Below are positions 62,401 to 64,000 of a stretch of 64,000 nucleotides of DNA, in pieces. The notes under the pieces are model-generated. The model worked only from the letters and a program-made list of their open reading frames with translations, was not told the DNA's origin and made no database searches. Each line of letters opens with the position of its first letter. Position 1 is the stretch's first letter. The DNA lies in NCBI RefSeq assembly GCF_001949145.1, contig NW_019091361.1, positions 3,217,564 through 3,281,563 of the forward strand, given 5' to 3'. The DNA is from Acanthaster planci. Lineage: Eukaryota > Echinodermata > Asteroidea > Valvatida > Acanthasteridae. The position numbers and the translations under genes were made by a program.

Positions 62401-64000
62401 ACTCGTCAATGCCACGTGACTGGGGACTAGGATTGTTGTCTAGTCCATCCCAACTCCCTCACATGAGGTCAGATATCACGAACCTGGTCAACAACAGTCG
62501 TGACTCGGTGCAACTTGAGATTTCAAAGCGTCATAGGAACACTGAGATTTATTTTGTGTGATTGTTTTTTAGGAGTCCGTGCGAGGTTTGAAATCCTCCC
62601 GTAGTGAGCCATTATCAGAACTCCAAGCGGACACCAACCTCGACTCTCTAGAAGTGGTGCGAGCCACCTGGAGACGTCTGCACTGGAGACAGGATCAGAA
62701 CGGGTCAGTTCTGTCCATCCCTTCCAGTGACCAGCAGGCACAAGGATTTCTAGGTTAGTCCTTATTGTTCAATGCTGGTAGCATGTTGCAATCTTGAGCA
62801 CGTCACTTTACGCCTGTGTTCACCCTGTGGGTGGGACAGTGATGGTTGTCTCTGCCTGGCATGGCAGCATTGAGCTGTGTACATCCCAGGGAGCTGAGAT
62901 GATTTCAGGAGTGCGAACCTGAGGAGCAGGCATAAGGATTATGTGTCAGGGTCTTTGGATGACAAATAGTCAGATACTCTGTGGGTTGTAATTGCTCTGA
63001 TGGCATTATCATTACTAGAGATGAATCCAGTGATATTTCACTGGATATTCCAGTTCGCCCTCTTCAGAGAGGCAAAAAGCATGGTTAAGTTTTTTTCTAT
63101 AGGGAGTGACTGTCAAGAAACAGTGACTTTGCACAATGGTTTTTATAATGCTTACCGCCAGTGGCATGGGCTACTTTGCATGACCGGTGATAGCGTCACC
63201 ATTGTCATTGGCTTTGTCCGTATACCACTGCAAGTGTTTGCCCTTGTCTGTACTACTTCTAGGCTCCGTCAAGCACATCTGCAGTGACATCATAGGCTTT
63301 GCCTGCGGCGAGATGCTGACCGACGCTCACCTGCCGTCGTCGGAGGAGGAGCAATATTTGTACTGCACTGAGCCAGCCACCATTGTCCTGGCCATGGAGA
63401 GCCAGCAGTGCAGGGCCGAGGCATGAAACAAGTTTCAACATTTTTCTGTTTCTTGTGACATTGGGAAAAGTTTTGTTGTGCAGTTACAACTATGCTCTTC
63501 TTTTTTTGTTGCAATTTAAAATTCTGTGCATCAAGGTTTTGAAAAGCAGGAAAGCCTTTAATTCTGTTCAAAAGAGACACACAGACATCAGCCATTGTTT
63601 GTTTATTTTTGGTTTAGTTTTTGTTTTTGCTTTTTTTGTTTCTTTTTTTTTAGTACTGGGCACCGATACTATCCATTGCTATCCTCAGGCCCTCTGTTGA
63701 GTTCTAAACAGATTATATTATCGTCTATTTTCCCTCATTAAAATGTCACATTCCATCTCATGTCACCAAAGCAATTTCTCTCTTTCTTCAATTTGCATAC
63801 AACAGACACGGCTGGATGCGCTGAATCAAATTCTGTCTCTCCTGAATGGCCATGAGGGGGACGAGACCAAGAAGCCAGCCTCGTCGGACATCTTTGGCCG
63901 GGCGGTGGCACCCTTCAGCTCCGTGTCCCTGCTGGCGTCCGTCCACCTGCAGTTCCTGATGGGCACATTTGGGCTGGGCTGCCTGGAGCCCAGCTTGAGC
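29403..64000 (+). CDS. HERC1: HERC1, amino-terminal third (25 coding exons, continues past the window)
   Basis: Exons: 29403-30353, 31033-31128, 31889-32080, 32783-32950, 34100-34337, 35006-35149, 36221-36348, 36620-36764, 37529-37700, 38292-38426, 39156-39321, 39574-39699, 40047-40247, 40643-40795, 41244-41382, 42205-42396, 43077-43298, 44086-44259, 44520-44634, 59909-60144, 61021-61263, 61912-61991, 62573-62753, 63263-63420, 63806-64000. They join in frame to 1650 codons; human HERC1 has 4861. The start aligns with human (KLKWLEHL near the amino end). Residues about 350-745 form the first RCC1-like domain, with seven blades marked by VYVWGSN, KGSYGRLGLGD, SWGDGDYGKLGHG, TWGEGDYGRLGHGD, FGGGDNGKLGHGD, AWGHGACLGSG and AWGNNAMGQCGQG. 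In mammals this domain acts on small GTPases, and the distant carboxyl HECT domain is a ubiquitin ligase. The rest matches the conserved helical region (LLPQGPDRW, HLAEVLMKTLLRNLGY). Intron 24 has a GC donor; intron 19 hosts GPCR genes. Confidence 0.95.
30440..30610 (+). repeat. SINE-like repeat 'S2', copy 1
   Basis: GAGTTCAATTCCTGGCCCAGG followed by GGGTTTTCGCCCCACCTCTAAAACTG resembles the segment at 39860-39985 (GGTTGAGTCCTGTCTTGGCC, then TTTTTCCTCCCACCTCC). The first phrase is B-box-like. Located in HERC1 intron 1. Boundaries are approximate. Confidence 0.35.
32521..32718 (+). repeat. 33-bp minisatellite, exactly 6 copies
   Basis: The unit GCACAATCCATGCTTATTTT followed by CCTTTGAGATGAG repeats at 32521, 32554, 32587, 32620, 32653 and 32686 with one or two changes. 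Because 33 is a multiple of three, open frames run through it on both strands, but these are a by-product of the repeat. It ends 64 bp before HERC1 exon 4. Confidence 0.95.
32983..33102. mobile_element. TA-flanked short inverted-repeat element
   Basis: The left end GGGCCGTGTCCGAA and the right end TTGGATGCAGCC are imperfect complements; TA lies just outside each (32981-32982 and 33103-33104). Inner segments (GGCTAGGTCTA and TAGACCTAGCTC) also pair. It is a 120-bp candidate MITE in HERC1 intron 4. Confidence 0.5.
33481..33660. repeat. CGAGTACT-rich palindromic repeat, possibly hAT-derived
   Basis: The tract repeats variants of TCGAGTACGAGTACT and includes a perfect 20-base palindrome at 33586-33605 (GTACTTTGACGTCAAAGTAC). 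Its right end reads GTACTACAACACTGG; the complement begins CAGTGTTG, an end type seen in hAT transposons. No matching left end was found, so the assignment is tentative. It lies in HERC1 intron 4. Confidence 0.45.
34421..34642 (+). mobile_element. tRNA-derived SINE, copy 2
   Basis: It starts TAGTGGCCCAGTGGTTCTGG (A-box-like) and contains GGGCTAGAACTGC, CCTCTCTCCACCCGGATATG and GTAAATGGGAACC, then GGCCCAGTGAACGG near the end. The order of blocks is the same as in copy 1 at 23931. In HERC1 intron 5, beginning about 85 bp after the exon 5 donor. Confidence 0.6.
35940..36200. repeat. long imperfect inverted repeat (fold-back element)
   Basis: Arms of about 100 bases pair across a short spacer near 36060. 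At the left, GGGAGACTCTGTGATGCTTG then GTGGCAGCAGACA; at the right, the complement of GGGAGACTTTGAGACGTATG then GTGGCGGCAGACA. It ends about 20 bp before HERC1 exon 7 (36221), within the acceptor region of intron 6. Confidence 0.65.
39860..39985 (+). repeat. SINE-like repeat 'S2', copy 2
   Basis: It contains CCAAGGGTTGAGTCCTG (B-box-like), a GGGTTTTCAGTTCCGACCCG stretch and TTTTTCCTCCCACCTCC. The relation to 30440-30610 is by eye and partial. In HERC1 intron 12. Confidence 0.35.
42079..42151 (+). repeat. 37-bp tandem duplication
   Basis: AATCCTGATCCAGTTCAGCC followed by TTTACTCGACCCACAT occurs twice in direct succession with one difference. It is in HERC1 intron 15, about 50 bp before exon 16 (42205). 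Confidence 0.85.
46029..46312 (+). pseudogene. GPCR fragment (TM3-TM5 region), decayed
   Basis: The DNA is closely similar to parts of the GPCR frames at 49501 and 54044. Landmarks are the ATAGCAGTGGAGAGATTTTC stretch (the ERF motif after TM3), AACATATAGAGCATCAGC, ACAAGAGCAGCCAAAGTATC with AGCAGGACTTTGGAT, and GGATTAATCAGCCTAGTTGC. Stops interrupt the frame (for example TAG in GTACTTAGAAC and TAA in GTCTAAATAG), and no start or TM6-TM7 remains. It shows the family once had at least three members in this intron. Confidence 0.8.
46499..46684 (+). repeat. intron-19 repeated block A, copy 1
   Basis: Nearly identical to 52324-52507 (GTAATCAGTGGTTTCCTAAG, GCACAAAATTTCTGATTTTT, GTGACAGGTGTATGTACTC). 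It contains an internal short hairpin GCACAAAA...TTTTGTGC. A much more diverged relative lies at about 58298-58420. Confidence 0.85.
47094..47185 (+). repeat. intron-19 repeated block E, copy 1
   Basis: TTGTGTCTTTGCAGTGGCTT, TCTGGTGTTTCAGTTTTGGT and TTGTCATTCAGGAGT match 49231-49320, which lies about 180-270 bp upstream of the intact GPCR start. It may be an orphaned piece of GPCR 5' flank. Confidence 0.7.
47265..47500 (+). repeat. intron-19 repeated block D, copy 1
   Basis: GGATTCGAACC, AAGAATCACAGACATCAGTC and ACTGCATCACAT, then GTTACATGTCGTGTAGTTTTG and GATGATGAGGCT, match the order of words at 55207-55450 just downstream of the second GPCR. Read on the minus strand, the first part resembles a tRNA-type promoter (GGTTCGAATCC), so part of the block may be a SINE. 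Confidence 0.55.
48003..48165 (+). repeat. intron-19 repeated block B, copy 1
   Basis: The words GTGTATAGTTTGGACAGTAC, TTCTTGTTGCCAAATAATG and ATGGTGAAAATGCTTCATTTTG recur in diverged form at 51608-51680, 56355-56510 and 57015-57175. The four copies are all inside this intron. Confidence 0.6.
48592..48751. mobile_element. MITE with TCATGATTCGGGGCAAG ends
   Basis: The two ends are inverted repeats with 17 perfect bases (TCATGATTCGGGGCAAG and CTTGCCCCGAATCATGA) and partial similarity outside them. It is about 160 bp long without coding capacity, and about 750 bp upstream of the intact GPCR. Confidence 0.7.
49231..49320 (+). repeat. intron-19 repeated block E, copy 2
   Basis: Matches 47094-47185. 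The following 180 bp up to the GPCR start also resemble the flank of the second GPCR (both have a TTCAGT-GAC stretch, an (A/G)GGCAGTTGAAG-like word and a TGCAGACA word), so the upstream region was copied with the gene. Confidence 0.65.
49501..50550 (+). CDS. rhodopsin-class GPCR, intronless, carboxyl end in assembly gap
   Basis: The frame is open for 350 codons, then meets the N gap. It has seven hydrophobic segments: about 38-58, 67-90, 103-127, 144-162, 172-203, 222-250 and 272-292. Class A landmarks are LTNLTIAD in TM2, IGRFLAVRHPI after TM3 (the usual D/E-R-Y reads G-R-F), and DPIIYN in TM7 (an NPxxY variant). TM6 lacks the common CWxP. No Cys is seen at the usual top of TM3. The short amino terminus carries DLCGYD, shared with the second copy. 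The tail repeats a motif of about 16-17 residues (APKEQLRVRY..LPK, APTDQMQVQAARLLP) right up to the gap. The ligand is unknown; the closest family cannot be named safely (orphan, lineage-expanded receptors are likely). The first ATG at 49501 is used. It lies on the same strand as HERC1, inside its intron 19. Confidence 0.85.
50551..51465. other. assembly gap (915 N)
   Basis: A run of N. It begins inside the repeated tail of the GPCR at 49501. The 915 N happen to be a multiple of three, so a frame reads through, but the true length and sequence are unknown and the frame after it (to 51495) should not be trusted as part of the receptor. Confidence 0.99.
51608..51680 (+). repeat. intron-19 repeated block B, partial copy 2
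   Basis: GGCAAGCGAGTCC, GTAAAGTTTGGACAAC and ATTAGGCCAAGTAAGGCAG resemble the first half of block B at 48003 and 57015. Confidence 0.45.
51733..51806 (+). mobile_element. tRNA-like sequence, probably a SINE head
   Basis: CTCAGTTGGTAGAGCACCGG is a good A-box/D-arm and GGTTCAAATCC a perfect B-box/T-loop, spaced as in a tRNA. The acceptor stem (GGGCTGA against CTCCAGT) does not pair well, so a functional tRNA is unlikely. The following CAATTTCTTTGTTCAAC is a typical SINE-like continuation. Confidence 0.6.
52324..52507 (+). repeat. intron-19 repeated block A, copy 2
   Basis: Nearly identical to 46499-46684 (a few substitutions by eye), about 5.8 kb apart in direct orientation. High similarity implies recent duplication or gene conversion. 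Confidence 0.85.
52534..52808 (-). repeat. interspersed repeat 'X', copy 2
   Basis: It begins CCTACTGTGGAC and ends GTCCTCACTAGG, imperfect inverted repeats. The right two thirds match 5445-5683 in inverted orientation, so the family is dispersed and not confined to this intron. The flanks TACATA and TACATG could be a diverged target duplication. No coding capacity. Confidence 0.6.
53036..53290 (+). repeat. intron-19 repeated block C, copy 1
   Basis: CTGGATACTTTCTGGTTACAT, CACACAGGAAG, AACTCACCACATGCATGC, AAGTTGATTGGCATCTGCC and GAAATTCCC occur in the same order and spacing, diverged, at 57700-57915. Confidence 0.65.
54044..55182 (+). pseudogene. second rhodopsin-class GPCR, broken by a one-base deletion
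   Basis: The frame from ATG 54044 encodes 181 residues through TM4, starting MTYNQSFKDLCGYDW, and stops at 54587. The other frame then resumes the receptor from about 54590 to 55182 (TM5, TM6, TM7 and tail). Compared with the copy at 49501, exactly one base is missing around 54575-54590. The amino part looks sound: NxS/T sites at 4 and 30, CGYD, LVNLAVVD in TM2, a Cys before TM3 (about residue 100) and VERF after TM3. In the second part TM7 reads DSIIYS, losing the proline of NPxxY. The tail has two copies of a 16-residue motif (PALTVQMRVQAAEVLPG, PAPTVQIRAQAVELL). Either this is a young pseudogene or the base is an assembly error; the altered TM7 motif favours decay. Confidence 0.8.
55207..55450 (+). 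repeat. intron-19 repeated block D, copy 2
   Basis: Starts 25 bp after the second GPCR and shares word order with 47265-47500. On the minus strand CAGTGGCTGAAGTC and TGGTTCGAGTC resemble A and B boxes, so a SINE may form part of it. Confidence 0.55.
56355..56510 (+). repeat. intron-19 repeated block B, copy 3
   Basis: CAAAGTATTTTCTTGAGGCC and GCCATGGTGAAATGCTTTATAC mirror the other B copies. It follows a region (56030-56340) in which a phrase like GGTACCAAACCTGA...TGGAGTTTGA recurs two or three times. Confidence 0.5.
57015..57175 (+). repeat. intron-19 repeated block B, copy 4
   Basis: GGAATGAATAAATGCATACA, CATCGTACAGTTTGGAAGG, TATTTTCTTCTAGCCAAG and GGAAATGCTTTACTTTGAG match the order of the 48003 copy. 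Confidence 0.6.
57700..57915 (+). repeat. intron-19 repeated block C, copy 2
   Basis: TTTCTGGTAACAT, GTCACACAGGAGCAG, AACTCGCCACACGCACGCC, AAGTTGGTGGGTGTCTGC and GAAATTCCC align with 53036-53290. Confidence 0.6.
58298..58420 (+). repeat. intron-19 repeated block A, diverged copy 3
   Basis: TTTGCTAAGCAAGTATTTCG, GTGCTTAGCAG and GACACCTGATGGAATGGAAAGTGG correspond to block A words. The copy is clearly older than the first two. Confidence 0.45.
60781..60863 (+). mobile_element. retroposon-like 3' tail with (ATT)n run
   Basis: GTACAGCGCTTGGGAGCAGC, GGGCACTTTGTAAATGTC and a run of ATTATTATT form the kind of 3' end (aagcgctt...ttataaat-ATT repeats) shared by many animal SINEs and their LINE partners. 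The upstream border is unclear, perhaps near 60590. In HERC1 intron 20. Confidence 0.45.
61292..61311 (+). repeat. copy of the TTAA-hairpin arm
   Basis: Twenty bases (TAACCCTCCTCAATCCTTCA) identical to 14432-14451 in the DOLK intron hairpin. Here no opposite arm is present. It lies 28 bp downstream of the HERC1 exon 21 donor. Confidence 0.6.
62760..62890 (+). mobile_element. possible SINE, copy 3 (diverged)
   Basis: CAATCTTGAGCACGTCACTT and TACGCCTGTGTTCACCC resemble the body of the SINE at 23931 (CCTTGATCAAGTCACTTCACCC, CTCTTCACCC). No tRNA-like head is recognised. In HERC1 intron 23. Confidence 0.35.
63137..63200 (+). repeat. short interspersed repeat 'Z', copy 3
   Basis: ATAATGCTTACCGCCAGTGG and GCATGACCGGTGATAGCG correspond to the block at 26545-26592. 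In HERC1 intron 23, about 60 bp before exon 24 (63263). Confidence 0.4.

Noticed and set aside
1-64000. CRISPR arrays, operons, prophage or other bacterial systems
   Set aside because: The window is an intron-containing animal genome; no spaced direct-repeat array or polycistronic gene order is present.

Overview
This is eukaryotic nuclear DNA: genes are split by GT-AG introns, interspersed repeats are abundant, and there are two runs of N (8896-8901 and 50551-51465). Protein comparison from memory places it in an animal. The proteins read as clear orthologues of human SLC35A4, DOLK, FAM221B and HERC1, but DOLK and SLC35A4 are intron-rich here. That, with the repeat style (tRNA-like SINEs, TACATGTA-rich spacers, many small inverted-repeat elements), suggests a deuterostome invertebrate. 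An echinoderm, perhaps a sea star, is my best guess; the species is inference, not proof.

Layout: 1-5440 holds no recognisable gene, only small inverted-repeat elements. SLC35A4 (minus strand, 11755 to 5901, 7 coding exons) lies head to head with DOLK (plus strand, 13258-19595, 10 coding exons) across about 1.5 kb. A repeat-rich spacer follows (20.3-21.0 kb), including one inverted-repeat element inserted into another. FAM221B (plus, 22650-26161, 6 coding exons) comes next. From 29403 to the right edge runs the first third of a giant HERC1 gene (plus, 25 coding exons seen, continuing beyond 64000), containing a seven-bladed RCC1-like domain.

The most unusual region is HERC1 intron 19 (44635-59908). 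At 15.3 kb it is about ten times longer than the other introns between HERC1 coding exons. It contains a small family of intronless rhodopsin-class GPCR genes on the same strand as HERC1: a decayed fragment (46029-46312), an open copy whose tail runs into an assembly gap (49501-50550), and a copy broken by a one-base deletion (54044-55182). Several non-coding blocks repeat around them.

In function, DOLK makes dolichyl phosphate for ER glycosylation and SLC35A4 is a Golgi nucleotide-sugar type transporter implicated in CDP-ribitol transport; both feed alpha-dystroglycan glycosylation in vertebrates, so their head-to-head arrangement is worth testing for co-regulation. FAM221B is a cysteine-rich protein of unknown role. 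HERC1 is a giant HECT ubiquitin ligase with RCC1-like domains; its catalytic end is outside the window.
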